A DNA stretch of 64,000 nt from Kribbella amoyensis (GTDB lineage Bacteria; Actinomycetota; Actinomycetes; Propionibacteriales; Kribbellaceae), in NCBI RefSeq assembly GCF_007828865.1, contig NZ_VIVK01000001.1, positions 496,001 through 560,000 of the forward strand, in the 5' to 3' direction. The first letter of the stretch is position 1. Each line of letters starts with the position of its first letter. The notes beneath the pieces are model-generated. The model made no database searches, was not told where the DNA came from, and worked only from the letters and a program-made list of their open reading frames with translations. Of the stretch, positions 9,351-18,359 are shown piece by piece. The translations under genes and the position numbers were made by a program.

Positions 9351-10507
9351 CAGCCGCCCACCTCTGCGCTGTCCACGTACCGCCGCGGTATGCGGGCACC
9401 CAGCCGGGTGACGATCTCGTAGTTGATGGTGCCGGCCACCTCGGCCCAGTCGTCCGCGGTCGGCTCGCCGCCGGTTCCGGGCCCGAACAGGACGACCTCC
9501 TGCCCGGCCGCGGCCACGTCGTCCTCGAGGTTGACCACGCACTGGTCCATGCAGATCCGCCCGACCACGGTGCGCCGCGCCCCGCCGACCTGGACGGGGG
9601 CGCCGTTCGACGCGTGCCGGGGCAGGCCGTCGCCGTACCCGAGCGGGATCAGGCCGAGCGTCGACGGCTTCGGCGCGGTCCAGGTCAGCCCGTACGAGAC
9701 GCTCGTGCCCGCCGGTACCCGCTTCACCATCGCGAGCCGGGCCCGCAGCGTCATCGCCGGCCGCAGCCCCAGCTCGGCCGACGGGAGCGCGGGCCCGAAC
9801 GGGGACAGCCCGTACGTCGCGATCCCGGGCCGGACCAGGTCGAAATGGGTCTGTGGCAACGCCAGCATGCCGGGCGAGTTCGCCAGGTGCCGGTACTCCA
9901 CCTCGGCGCCGAGGTGCTCGGCCACCGCGATCGCGGTCTCGAACGTCTCCACCTGGGCCTCGTTCGCCGGGCTCTTCGGCTCGTCCGCCGAGGCGAGGTG
10001 GGACCAGATCCCGGTGATCTCCAGCCGGCCCTCGCGTTCGGCCTTCAGCGCCGCCCGGACCAGCGTGGGCCACTCCTCCGGAACCGCACCGCCGCGGCTC
10101 AACCCGGTGTCGATCTTGAGGTGCACCCGGGCCGGCCGGTCGGTCACCCCGGCCACCAGTTCGTCGATCTCCCAGGGCGCGCCCGCGGACAGGTCGATGC
10201 CCGCGGCAATGGCCTGGGCGAGCGGCTCGCCGGGCGTGGTCAGCCAGCAGAAGATCGGCCCGGTGTCACCGGCGGCGCGCAGCTCCAGCGCCTCCTCCAG
10301 CACCGCGGCCCCGATCCAGTCCGCCCCGGCCTGCCGCGCCGCCCGGGCGACCGGCACCATCCCGTGCCCGTACCCGTCGGCCTTCACCACCGTCATCAGC
10401 TGGGCCGTGTCCAGCCGAGCGCGCAGCGTGGCCACGTTGTGACGGATCGCGGCAAGGTCCACGACCGCTTCGGCACGCACCATCGGAGGCTCCAGGGGGT
10501 CAGACAT
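9350..10507 (-). CDS. alr: Alanine racemase
   Basis: PLP-dependent interconversion of L- and D-alanine for peptidoglycan. 385 residues starting MSDPLEPPMVRAEAVVD. The PLP lysine is K42 in MTVVKADGYGHG, and the second catalytic base is the Tyr of SVSYGLTW near 275; GRICMDQ is also conserved. The ATG at 10507 was preferred over in-frame upstream codons that would read through the palindromic element. First gene of the coupled eight-gene operon. Confidence 0.96.
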   Translation of the reverse strand: MSDPLEPPMVRAEAVVDLAAIRHNVATLRARLDTAQLMTVVKADGYGHGMVPVARAARQAGADWIGAAVLEEALELRAAGDTGPIFCWLTTPGEPLAQAIAAGIDLSAGAPWEIDELVAGVTDRPARVHLKIDTGLSRGGAVPEEWPTLVRAALKAEREGRLEITGIWSHLASADEPKSPANEAQVETFETAIAVAEHLGAEVEYRHLANSPGMLALPQTHFDLVRPGIATYGLSPFGPALPSAELGLRPAMTLRARLAMVKRVPAGTSVSYGLTWTAPKPSTLGLIPLGYGDGLPRHASNGAPVQVGGARRTVVGRICMDQCVVNLEDDVAAAGQEVVLFGPGTGGEPTADDWAEVAGTINYEIVTRLGARIPRRYVDSAEVGG

Positions 10508-10517
10508 AACCCATCCA

Positions 10518-10681
10518 GTGTCCTGCATCGGCTGTGGCTTCAGTGATGGTGGTGTCCAGTTAGGTGCATCGGAGTGGTGGAGGGGCTGCCTCGATGCGGT
10601 GTTCATCGTGGTAGTTCCTCCAGCGCTCCGAGGTGCCTGACTGGGCGCCAGCAGCGCGAAGCCACAGCCGATGCAGGACAC
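10518..10681. repeat. 164-bp nested inverted-repeat element
   Basis: A perfect 24-base inverted repeat (10518-10541 against 10658-10681; the arm begins GTGTCCTGCATCGGC) encloses a second, imperfect inverted repeat (from about 10553 with GTTAGGTGCATCGGAG, against CTCCGAGGTGCCTGAC near 10627) and a short GGAGG/CCTCC stem near the centre. The whole unit could fold into one long hairpin. It lies between two genes on the same strand, so it is not an ordinary terminator of convergent genes. A MITE-like or REP-like mobile relic is the most likely reading; I see no target-site duplication. Confidence 0.7.
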
Positions 10682-10689
10682 CTAGTGTC

Positions 10690-11325
10690 TCAGGCGGCGT
10701 CGAGGAGGGTGGGGAGGGCGGTCATCTGGTGGAAGATGCCGGTCGCGGAGGCGAGCTTGGCGGGGTCGGTCATGGCGGCGTAGCCGTAGACCTTCATGCC
10801 GGCCGCGTTGGCCGCCGCGACGCCGAGCGGGCTGTCCTCGACCACCACGCAGTCGGCCGGCTTGACCCCGAGCGTGCTCGCCGCGTGCAGGAACAGGTCG
10901 GGCGCCGGCTTGCCGTGGGTGACGTCCTCCGCGCTGAACACGCGCCCCTCGAACCGGTCCCAGAAGCCGACCGTGGTGAGCGCGGTCCGGATCCGCCGAT
11001 GCGTGCCCGACGACGCCACGCAGTACTCCGTGCCCGCGGCATCCAGGTGGTCCAGGACCTCGCGGACCCCGGGAACGGCCCGCAGGTGCTCGAACCCGGC
11101 GAACAACTGCTCGTGGTACCGGTCCTCGAGGTCGGCGGGCAACGGCCGGCCGAGCCGTGCCTCCGCCTTCTGCCGCATCGAGACCATGCTGCCGCCCATG
11201 AAGTCACGGACCGCCTCGTCGAACGTGTACGGCAGCCCGGCCTCGGTCAGCAGACCGGCCAGGATCGTGTTCGCGAGCCGTTCCGAATCCACCAGGACAC
11301 CGTCGTTGTCGAAGATCACCAGCAC
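10690..11325 (-). CDS. HAD-superfamily phosphatase, beta-phosphoglucomutase-like
   Basis: 211 residues. Motif I FDNDGVLVD (Asp 6 nucleophile, Asp 8), motif II VASSGTHRR, the Lys in HGKPAPDLF, and motif IV VVEDSPLGVAAA are all present, with a helical cap in between, as in beta-phosphoglucomutase-like and 2-deoxyglucose-6-phosphate phosphatases. A sugar phosphate substrate is likely but unspecified. It ends just before the hairpin element. Confidence 0.85.
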   Translation of the reverse strand: MLVIFDNDGVLVDSERLANTILAGLLTEAGLPYTFDEAVRDFMGGSMVSMRQKAEARLGRPLPADLEDRYHEQLFAGFEHLRAVPGVREVLDHLDAAGTEYCVASSGTHRRIRTALTTVGFWDRFEGRVFSAEDVTHGKPAPDLFLHAASTLGVKPADCVVVEDSPLGVAAANAAGMKVYGYAAMTDPAKLASATGIFHQMTALPTLLDAA

Positions 11326-11410
11326 AGCGAAACCCTAGTCAACGACCAGCTGGAGCCCACCGGTCGGGCTCCGGCTGCAACGCGGACGGGTCCCGTGGCG
11401 TCCGTAGGGT

Positions 11411-12184
11411 GTGAGGATGCGGATGGTGGTTGCAGCGGTCACGCTCGTCCTGCTCGCCGGGTGCGGGGACGAGTCGTCACCCGGTTCGGCGGAGTTGCGG
11501 GGCAAGACGTACCTGTCGACCGCGGTGACCGAGGACGGCAAGCCGAAGACCCTGGCTCCGAACACGCGCATCCGGCTGCAGTTCATGGACGACGGCAGGC
11601 TGCTCGCCGACGCCGGCTGCAACTCGATGAGCGGCAAGGTGTCCACGGACGACGGCAAGCTCGCGATCGGCGACGGGCTCGCGATGACCGACCTGGGTTG
11701 CGACGCGCCCCGGCACGCCCAGGACACCTGGCTCTCCCAGCTCCTGCAGCAGGACCCGGCCTGGAAGCTCGAGGCCGGCCGCCTCGACGTCACCGCCGCC
11801 GGGACCACGCTGGTCCTCGCGGACCGGGAGACCGCCGACCCCGATCGCCCGCTCGACGGGACCAGGTGGACGGTCGAGACCCTGATCTCCGGCGAGACCG
11901 CCTCCACCCCGGGCGCCGAGAACGCGTACCTGACCGTGAACGGCGGCCGGGTCACCGGATCGACCGGGTGCAACGACCTGCAGGGCGTCGTCGCGCGGAC
12001 CGGCGACAAGCTGACCTTCGGCGAGATCGCCATCACCCGCCGCGCCTGCGGAGGCCAGGAAGCCGCCCTGGAGAAGGCGATCCTGGCCACCGTGCAGGGC
12101 GAGGTCTCGTTCACGATCGAGGCGAACCGGTTGAGGCTGCGCACCCCTTCGGGCTCGGGCCTCGACCTCACCGCCCCGCGCTGA
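11411..12184 (+). CDS. Lipoprotein with two META/HslJ domains
   Basis: 257 residues. Signal peptide with lipobox LLAGC (Cys 18 from the GTG start; an ATG two codons later is equally possible). Two META (HslJ-like) domains follow, each with the diagnostic GCN signature: DAGCNSMSG near 72 and GSTGCNDLQG near 193. A surface lipoprotein; HslJ-like proteins are linked to heat or drug tolerance, but no activity is established. It converges with the PIG-L gene, with five bases between the stops. Confidence 0.85.
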   Translation: MRMRMVVAAVTLVLLAGCGDESSPGSAELRGKTYLSTAVTEDGKPKTLAPNTRIRLQFMDDGRLLADAGCNSMSGKVSTDDGKLAIGDGLAMTDLGCDAPRHAQDTWLSQLLQQDPAWKLEAGRLDVTAAGTTLVLADRETADPDRPLDGTRWTVETLISGETASTPGAENAYLTVNGGRVTGSTGCNDLQGVVARTGDKLTFGEIAITRRACGGQEAALEKAILATVQGEVSFTIEANRLRLRTPSGSGLDLTAPR

Positions 12185-12189
12185 CCGAC

Positions 12190-15100
12190 TCAGCGGTTCA
12201 GCCGGACGTCGAAGGCCTGCACCTGGTTCGCCGGGGTCTCGAAGGAGAGCAGGAGTTTGCCGTCGGCAGCCAACCGCGCTCGCTCGGCCGCGGTCAACGG
12301 GATGGTCCAGCGCTCGGCGCCACGCTTGAGTTCGCGGGCGTCCTGTTCGACCAGGTGCCCACTCATGTCCGGTGACCAGGCAGGGATGCCGCCGTCGGTC
12401 ACCGCGCACGGGGTGAGTCCGTAGTCCGGTGGCGGGTCGGCGGTCGGCGAACAGCTCGTCTTGTACACCGGGATCGCACCCAGCTCTCCAGTGGTGAGGA
12501 ACGCGCGTGCCGTCCCCGGACCACTCGAGACCGTCAGGACGTCGAGCCCGGTGCGCCCGAGTTGAGCGGACAGGATGCGCAGGTCGTCGGTCGGGATCCG
12601 GCCCGAGATCGGTACCCCGTTGCGGGCCGACTGCGCGATCGTCTGCGGCGACAGGGCCCCGTTGAGGTTCGGATTCGAGACGTCGGGCGGGGCCGGGATC
12701 GTCGGCCGGTCCGCGGGCGGGGTGTACCCGGGCATCGTGGCCCGCCCCCACCGGTACGGGTCGGACTGGACCGAGCCGAGCGCCGACCAGCCGAGCCGGG
12801 TGCTCTGGTCGATGTGCCGCAGCGTCGTCGTCCCCGGTGCGGACGTGTCGTCGTTGTCGTACGGGGTGATGTTCAGCCCCAGGTTGGCGGGGTCCACGGC
12901 CGCGGGGAGGACGGCGAGCGGGATCTTCACCTCGAGGTCGTACCCGCCGCCCGTGTACGCGTGCGGCACCGTGGTCTCGTTGCTGCCGACCCAGCGTGCC
13001 GTCGACGCGACCTCGACGCCGGGCGCGTTGCCGGTGTCCAGCGAGCCGCTGGAGTAGCCCTGGTGGTTGTCGGCGTCCCGCGACCAGCAAGGCCCGTTGC
13101 CCTCGCCGTTGCTGAACGGGAAGATGCCGAGCTTGAACGTGTTCGCGGTGTCCATCAACGCCTGCGAGGCCGTACCGCGCGGATCGATGAGCAGCTCCAC
13201 CGAGTCGGCCTGCCAGTGCCCGACGCACTCGGCCGGCGTCACCGCGTACGACTGGTAGTCGTCGCGCACGTGGACGAAGAAGTACAGCGCGTCGTCGGAC
13301 CAGCTGACCTTGGCGGTGCTGCCCTCACCGGTCGTGGAGACACCGCAGTCGTCGGTGCCGGTGCACCCGTTCGCGCCCTGCCAGATCCGGCCGAGGTCGA
13401 GCGTCGGCCCCGGGTACTCCCCAGGCGTTGCCGTCCCGTCGATCGTCGGGGTCGTCGTCGCCTTGCCGATCGCGGTCGTCGGGACCAGCGACAACGTCAG
13501 CGTCTCGGTGCCGGATCCGCCGGTCGAGGTGGTCGTGATCGGGATGGCCACGTTCTGCGTCGCGGGCAGGGTGGTGTCGGTGTTGGCGAGCTGGAACGTG
13601 ACCGTGGTCTCGGCGCCCGGCGCGAGCTCGGCGTACGGCTTGCTGGTCGCGTCCGCGGTGAAGTTCGGCGGCAGCGTCAGGGAGACGGCACCGCTCTGCG
13701 GGCTCGACGACCGGTTGTGCACGACGACCGGAACCGGGATCGTCCGGCCGACGCCCATCGACTGGATCGCCGGCGAGCGGCCGAGCCGGGTCGCCTGCGG
13801 AGCCACGTCCGCGAGCCACTGGTCGTACTCCTGCCAGTTGCCCCAGCGCTGGAACCGGCCCTCGGCGGGAGCGACGATCCGGACCACGTTGTCGGTGTAC
13901 CCGGACGCCCTCGAGGTGGTGTAGCGCGCCGCGATCTTCGCGTTCTGGTCCACTGGCGCGGTCGCGGACGGCGTCACCGTGAACGTGACGGCCGCCTCCG
14001 CGCGTGCCGGGACGGACTTCGGCCCGTCGACCGTCCAGCCGGACGGAACCGTCAGCGCAACGTTGCCCACGGCAAGCTTTCCACGGGGTGCCTTCAGGTG
14101 GACCGTCGCCTGGAAGGGTTCACCGGCGACGTTGAGGAAGCGCGAGAACGTCAGGTACTGCAAGGTCCCGAGCGGCAGTCCACCGGGATCGGGCTTGGTC
14201 GCGCCGAACAGGATCGCCTCGTCCAGACCGGCCCGCGGATTCGGCGCGCCGCTCTCGGTCGTGTTCGGCTGGAACGGTACGAACGACTGGGTCATCCCGA
14301 ACCGCGGACAGGCCGGCGTCGACGTCCCGCGGTACATCACCCGGCTCTGGGTCGGGTACGCCGCGCGCCCCTCGTCGGCGACCTGCTGCCAGCTCTTCGC
14401 CGACCCCGCGGGCTGTCCCTGCAGATTGCCCGCCGGCCACTTGTACGGCGAGGCGTACCCGGTCCACACCCCGGCGACCGCGTCCTGGCCGGTCGGCGTG
14501 AAGCCGGTCGTACAGTCGGCCGCCGTCGTCGTTCCGCCGGTCCCGGCCGTGCTGCCGCCGGAGAAGACCTTCTTCACCTGCCAGGGGCTCAGCGCATCCG
14601 GGCCGCGGAGTTGCTCGGGGAACTTGGTGGGATCGGCGGCGGCCAGGACGCCTTCCCAGATCAGCCGGCCGGCCTGCTGGTGGTTGCCGTGCCCGGCCGC
14701 GAGCGTCGGCGTGAACCCGATGTAGATCTCCGGCTGCGTCTGCCGGATCACCCGGGTGACCCGGCGCAGCGTCTCCTCCTCGTCCCAGAAGTACTGCGTC
14801 AGCGGCGCGCTCTGGTTGTAGAAGAAGTCGATCCGGTCCAGGTTGAAGATGTCCACGGTGCCGGACCGGTAGTGCGCGACCCGGTCCTCGTTCTCCCGGC
14901 GCAGGCCGAGCTCGGGCCCGAGTTCGGTCCCGACCGCGTTCCCACCACCCTCACCGCGGGTCACCATGATCACGCCGCACTTCACCCCGTACCGCTGATG
15001 CCACACGCCGCACGGCCCGATGATGCTGGTGTCGTCGTCGGGATGCGCCCACTCCCCCATCACGTGGATCTTGGTCGCCGGGTCCGCAACGTACTGCGTG

Positions 15101-15282
15101 TCGGCCCCGGTCGTTGTGGGCGCGGTCTTGGGCGCGACCTCCGCGGTAGTGGACGCTTGGTCCCTCGTGGTGCCGACGTTCGTGGTGGTGGTCTCCGTGG
15201 TGGAGTCGGCTCGGGCCGTGCCGGGGGGTGGGATCGCGGCGACGAGGGCACCGACGGCGAGCACAACGGCCAAGCGCTTCAT
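12190..15282 (-). CDS. Secreted multidomain PIG-L-type deacetylase
   Basis: 1030 residues. A signal peptide (1-25) is followed by a Thr-rich linker and a PIG-L/LmbE zinc deacetylase domain with AHPDDD at 79-84 and GHGNHQ as the distal histidine motif. Then come two immunoglobulin-like NEW3 domains (LTVPSGWTVDGP; LTLPPNFTADA) and a C-terminal CBM9-like sugar-binding module (AKVSWSDDALYFFVHVRDD). PIG-L enzymes remove N-acetyl groups from GlcNAc-containing substrates; export with carbohydrate-binding modules points to an external polysaccharide or glycoconjugate instead of mycothiol synthesis. The residues seen in the active site look complete. Confidence 0.85.
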   Translation of the reverse strand: MKRLAVVLAVGALVAAIPPPGTARADSTTETTTTNVGTTRDQASTTAEVAPKTAPTTTGADTQYVADPATKIHVMGEWAHPDDDTSIIGPCGVWHQRYGVKCGVIMVTRGEGGGNAVGTELGPELGLRRENEDRVAHYRSGTVDIFNLDRIDFFYNQSAPLTQYFWDEEETLRRVTRVIRQTQPEIYIGFTPTLAAGHGNHQQAGRLIWEGVLAAADPTKFPEQLRGPDALSPWQVKKVFSGGSTAGTGGTTTAADCTTGFTPTGQDAVAGVWTGYASPYKWPAGNLQGQPAGSAKSWQQVADEGRAAYPTQSRVMYRGTSTPACPRFGMTQSFVPFQPNTTESGAPNPRAGLDEAILFGATKPDPGGLPLGTLQYLTFSRFLNVAGEPFQATVHLKAPRGKLAVGNVALTVPSGWTVDGPKSVPARAEAAVTFTVTPSATAPVDQNAKIAARYTTSRASGYTDNVVRIVAPAEGRFQRWGNWQEYDQWLADVAPQATRLGRSPAIQSMGVGRTIPVPVVVHNRSSSPQSGAVSLTLPPNFTADATSKPYAELAPGAETTVTFQLANTDTTLPATQNVAIPITTTSTGGSGTETLTLSLVPTTAIGKATTTPTIDGTATPGEYPGPTLDLGRIWQGANGCTGTDDCGVSTTGEGSTAKVSWSDDALYFFVHVRDDYQSYAVTPAECVGHWQADSVELLIDPRGTASQALMDTANTFKLGIFPFSNGEGNGPCWSRDADNHQGYSSGSLDTGNAPGVEVASTARWVGSNETTVPHAYTGGGYDLEVKIPLAVLPAAVDPANLGLNITPYDNDDTSAPGTTTLRHIDQSTRLGWSALGSVQSDPYRWGRATMPGYTPPADRPTIPAPPDVSNPNLNGALSPQTIAQSARNGVPISGRIPTDDLRILSAQLGRTGLDVLTVSSGPGTARAFLTTGELGAIPVYKTSCSPTADPPPDYGLTPCAVTDGGIPAWSPDMSGHLVEQDARELKRGAERWTIPLTAAERARLAADGKLLLSFETPANQVQAFDVRLNR

Positions 15283-15402
15283 GGGCGAGCTCCTAGGGCG
15301 GTGGAGGCACAGCTTTCTCCGTCCTATCCCGCCCTCCCGACAGCCCGCAACAGCAAGCCGCGTTGCGCTTTCCCTCCGACGCCCGGTCCAGCTTGTCGAG
15401 AC

Positions 15403-16806
15403 TCAGTCTCTCCGGTCGAGGATGCGGCGAGTGGCTTCGGGCAACGCCCCGGCGATCCGCATCGCCGTGACCGGTCCGTACGCCGAGGCGAGCCGGGCCG
15501 CGGCCGCGTGCAGGTACGCCCCGACGCTGCCCGCGTCGAGCGGATTCAGGCCGGCGGCAAGGAGTGCGCCGCACAGCCCGGCGAGTACGTCACCGGATCC
15601 GGCGGTCGCGAGCCACGGCGTCCCGTTGGTGTTGACCCGGACCTGACCGTCGGGCGCCGCGACGACCGTGGTCGACCCCTTCAGCAGGAACGTCACGTCG
15701 AACCGCTCCGCCGCGACCCGCGCGTACTTGAGCCGCTCCGCCTCGATCGCCGACCGCTCCACGCCGAGCAACCGACCGAGCTCACCGGCATGTGGCGTCG
15801 CCAGGATCCCGTCGTGGTCACCGGATTCGTCCAGCGCCTTGAGCCCGTCCGCGTCCAGGACCACCGGCTCCTCGGCGTCCAGGAGCGCGCGGATCCGCGG
15901 AAGGTCCAGCTCGTCGCCGAGACCCGAGCCGATCGCCCAGGCCTGGACGCGTCCTTCGCCCGCGACGATCTCCGGGTGCTCGGCGCGAACCTCGGCGGCG
16001 ACCGCGTCCGGCCCGACGTACCGGACCATCCCGACCGGACCCGCCAGGGCACCCGACGTCGCGATCACGGCCGCGCCCGGGTACTGCGCGGATCCGGCCA
16101 GCAGACCGAGGACGCCGCGCGAGTACTTGTCCGACTCGCCCCGCGGGACCGGGTACAGCGCGCGGATGTCGGGACCCTGCAGCGCGGTCGCCGCCGGGTC
16201 CGGGAGGTCGAGGCCGATGTCGACCAGGTGGACCGGTCCGCAGGCCGACGCGGCCGGGTCGATCAGGTGGCAGACCTTGTGCGTACCGAACGTGACGGTG
16301 AGCGCGGCGCGGACGTGCTCGGCCGGGGTCTCACCGGTGTCCACGTCCACTCCCGACGGGACGTCCACGGCCACGATCGGTACCCCGTGCTGCTCGGCCC
16401 GGCGTACCGCGGCGAGCGCTTCGGGTTTGAGACCCGGGCGGCCGCCGATCCCCACGATGCCGTCCACCGCGACGTCCGCGTGGGCCAGCTCGTCCGCATC
16501 GCCGATCCGTCCGCCGGCCAGGCGCAACGCCTCGACACCGGCCGGATGCGCCTTGTCCGACAGCAGGACCGCGGTGACCTGCGCGCCCCGACGCGCGAGC
16601 TTCTCCCCGGCGTACAGGGCGTCGCCGCCGTTGTCACCGGAGCCGACCAGCAGCACCACGCGCCGGCCGTAGACCCCGCCCATGAAGTTGCCGAGAGCAA
16701 CGGCGAGACCACCGGCGGCGCGTTGCATCAGGGTGCCCTCGGGGAGCCGCGCCATCAGGTCGGCCTCGGCGGACCGGACCTGCTCGACGGTGTGGGCGCG
16801 GCGCAT
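15403..16806 (-). CDS. nnr: Bifunctional NAD(P)HX epimerase/dehydratase
   Basis: Repairs hydrated NADH and NADPH. 467 residues: the N-terminal epimerase (NnrE/YjeF_N) with GSGDNGGDAL near 56-65 and AVDVPSGVDVDTG, and the C-terminal ADP/ATP-dependent dehydratase (NnrD) with TPHAGELGRLLG, LLKGSTTVV and the kinase-like ATAGSGDVLAG. Both halves look intact. It starts one base after the acpS stop, so the pair is one unit, the usual actinobacterial acpS-nnr order. Confidence 0.95.
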   Translation of the reverse strand: MRRAHTVEQVRSAEADLMARLPEGTLMQRAAGGLAVALGNFMGGVYGRRVVLLVGSGDNGGDALYAGEKLARRGAQVTAVLLSDKAHPAGVEALRLAGGRIGDADELAHADVAVDGIVGIGGRPGLKPEALAAVRRAEQHGVPIVAVDVPSGVDVDTGETPAEHVRAALTVTFGTHKVCHLIDPAASACGPVHLVDIGLDLPDPAATALQGPDIRALYPVPRGESDKYSRGVLGLLAGSAQYPGAAVIATSGALAGPVGMVRYVGPDAVAAEVRAEHPEIVAGEGRVQAWAIGSGLGDELDLPRIRALLDAEEPVVLDADGLKALDESGDHDGILATPHAGELGRLLGVERSAIEAERLKYARVAAERFDVTFLLKGSTTVVAAPDGQVRVNTNGTPWLATAGSGDVLAGLCGALLAAGLNPLDAGSVGAYLHAAAARLASAYGPVTAMRIAGALPEATRRILDRRD

Positions 16807-16807
16807 C

Positions 16808-17158
16808 TCAGCCCTCCAGGACCACGACCGCCGACGCGATGCCGGCGTCGTGGCTCAGCGACAGGTGCAGGCTCTGGACGCCGAGGTCGGCGGCCTTCGC
16901 GGCGACGGTCCCGGTGATCTCCAGCCACGGCCGGCCGGTGTCGTCGGTCCGGACCTCGGCGTCGTGCCACTGCATCCCCGCCGGGGCACCGAGCGCCTTC
17001 GCGAGCGCCTCCTTGGCGGCGAACCGGGCCGCCAGCGAGGCCGGCGGGCGGACCGCCTCGGCCGGGGTGAACACCCGGTCGCGCAGGCCCGGGGTCCGCT
17101 CCAGGGTGGTCATGAACCGTTCGACGTCGACCACGTCGATGCCTACGCCAACGATCAT
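16808..17158 (-). CDS. acpS: Holo-acyl-carrier-protein synthase
   Basis: Transfers 4'-phosphopantetheine from CoA to acyl carrier protein. 116 residues; [15 protein letters not shown] carries the catalytic Asp, [13 protein letters not shown] is the second signature (Glu and Lys), and [15 protein letters not shown] the third. Its donor, CoA, depends on the divergently transcribed coaA 183 bases away. Confidence 0.96.
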   Translation of the reverse strand: MIVGVGIDVVDVERFMTTLERTPGLRDRVFTPAEAVRPPASLAARFAAKEALAKALGAPAGMQWHDAEVRTDDTGRPWLEITGTVAAKAADLGVQSLHLSLSHDAGIASAVVVLEG

Positions 17159-17341
17159 CCGGCCGCACTCACCGCAAGTCCCATGCCCGCCAGACTAACC
17201 GCCGCCGGCCGGCGCTCACCGACAGCCATCGACCGGGCCGATCGGTCACAATGAGCGACCGTTCTGTCACAGCGGCCTTGATCCGGCTGAGACATAGACC
17301 ACGCCGGGCCGGGGTGGGAGGGCAGCACGGGCGTGGGAAGA

Positions 17342-18301
17342 ATGGAGGCCATGCTGCAGCCGCCGCGGGAGGTGACTCCCTATACCGAGCTGGACCGGGC
17401 CGCCTGGGCGCAACTGGCCGAGACCACCGAGTCGCCGCTGACCGCCGAGGAGATCGAGCGTCTGCGCGGTCTCGGGGACGAGATCGACATCGACGAGGTC
17501 CGCGAGGTGTACCTCCCGCTGTCCCGGATCCTGTCCCTGTACGTCCGGCACGCCCGCGCGCTGCACGCCGACACCGAGGACTTCCTCGGCCACTCCGCCA
17601 CCCGGACCCCGTTCGTGATCGGCATCGGCGGATCGGTTGCCGTCGGCAAGTCCACCACCGCCCGGTTGCTCCGCGAACTACTCGCCCGCTGGCCCGAGCA
17701 CCCGCGGGTCGCCCTGGTCACCACCGACGGCTTCCTCTGGCCGAACGCCGAGCTCGAACGCCGTGACCTGATGCTGCGGAAGGGATTCCCGGAGTCGTAC
17801 GACCGCAAGGCGTTGCTGCGGTTCGTGGTCGAGGTGAAGTCCGGCATGGACGCGGTCGAGGCGCCGGTGTACTCGCACCTGCACTACGACCGGCTCGAGG
17901 GCGTCCGGACCACGGTCGAGCAGCCGGACATCCTGCTGCTGGAAGGGCTGAACGTCCTGCAACCGGCGCCCCGGCACGCGGACGGCAAGAGCGGCCTGGC
18001 GGTGAGCGACTTCTTCGACTTCTCCGTCTACGTGGACGCGGCCGCCGACGACATCCGCAGCTGGTACGTGCACCGCTTCCTCAAGCTGTGGGAGACCGCG
18101 TTCCGCAACCCGGAGTCGTACTTCGTCCGCTACGGCGAACTGAGCCAGGCCGAGGCGGTCGCGAAGGCGGAGTCGCTGTGGGACACGATCAACGGCCCCA
18201 ACCTGCGCGAGAACATCCTCCCCACCCGCTCCCGCGCCACCCTGGTCCTCCGCAAAGGCGCCGACCACGCCGTCCGCTGGGTCCGCCTCCGCAAACTCTG
18301 A
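17342..18301 (+). CDS. coaA: Type I pantothenate kinase
   Basis: First step of CoA synthesis. 319 residues from the ATG at 17342; a GTG nine bases earlier and an ATG nine bases later are alternatives. P-loop [10 protein letters not shown] at 96-105, then TTDGFLWPN and [10 protein letters not shown], the conserved blocks of prokaryotic CoaA. Normal length (about 310). It is divergent from acpS and convergent with the MFS gene. Confidence 0.95.
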   Translation: MEAMLQPPREVTPYTELDRAAWAQLAETTESPLTAEEIERLRGLGDEIDIDEVREVYLPLSRILSLYVRHARALHADTEDFLGHSATRTPFVIGIGGSVAVGKSTTARLLRELLARWPEHPRVALVTTDGFLWPNAELERRDLMLRKGFPESYDRKALLRFVVEVKSGMDAVEAPVYSHLHYDRLEGVRTTVEQPDILLLEGLNVLQPAPRHADGKSGLAVSDFFDFSVYVDAAADDIRSWYVHRFLKLWETAFRNPESYFVRYGELSQAEAVAKAESLWDTINGPNLRENILPTRSRATLVLRKGADHAVRWVRLRKL

Positions 18302-18359
18302 CCACCTCGCCGTGACTCGGAGAGTTCGCCGGGACCTCGGACAAGCTGTAGTTCAAGGA

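Noticed and set aside
10518-10681. The 164-bp element as an ordinary transcription terminator
   Set aside because: The loop between the perfect arms is 116 bases long, there is no T-run, and the flanking genes are co-directional.
10633-12375. A 580-codon plus-strand frame running through the HAD gene and the META lipoprotein
   Set aside because: It reads the HAD gene backwards and the META gene out of frame; the META frame itself has a lipobox and two GCN signatures.
12562-16917. A 1451-codon open frame on the plus strand opposite the PIG-L, nnr and acpS genes
   Set aside because: It is rich in Arg, Gly and Val, has no recognisable domain and lies wholly antisense to well-supported genes; such frames are usual in GC-rich DNA.
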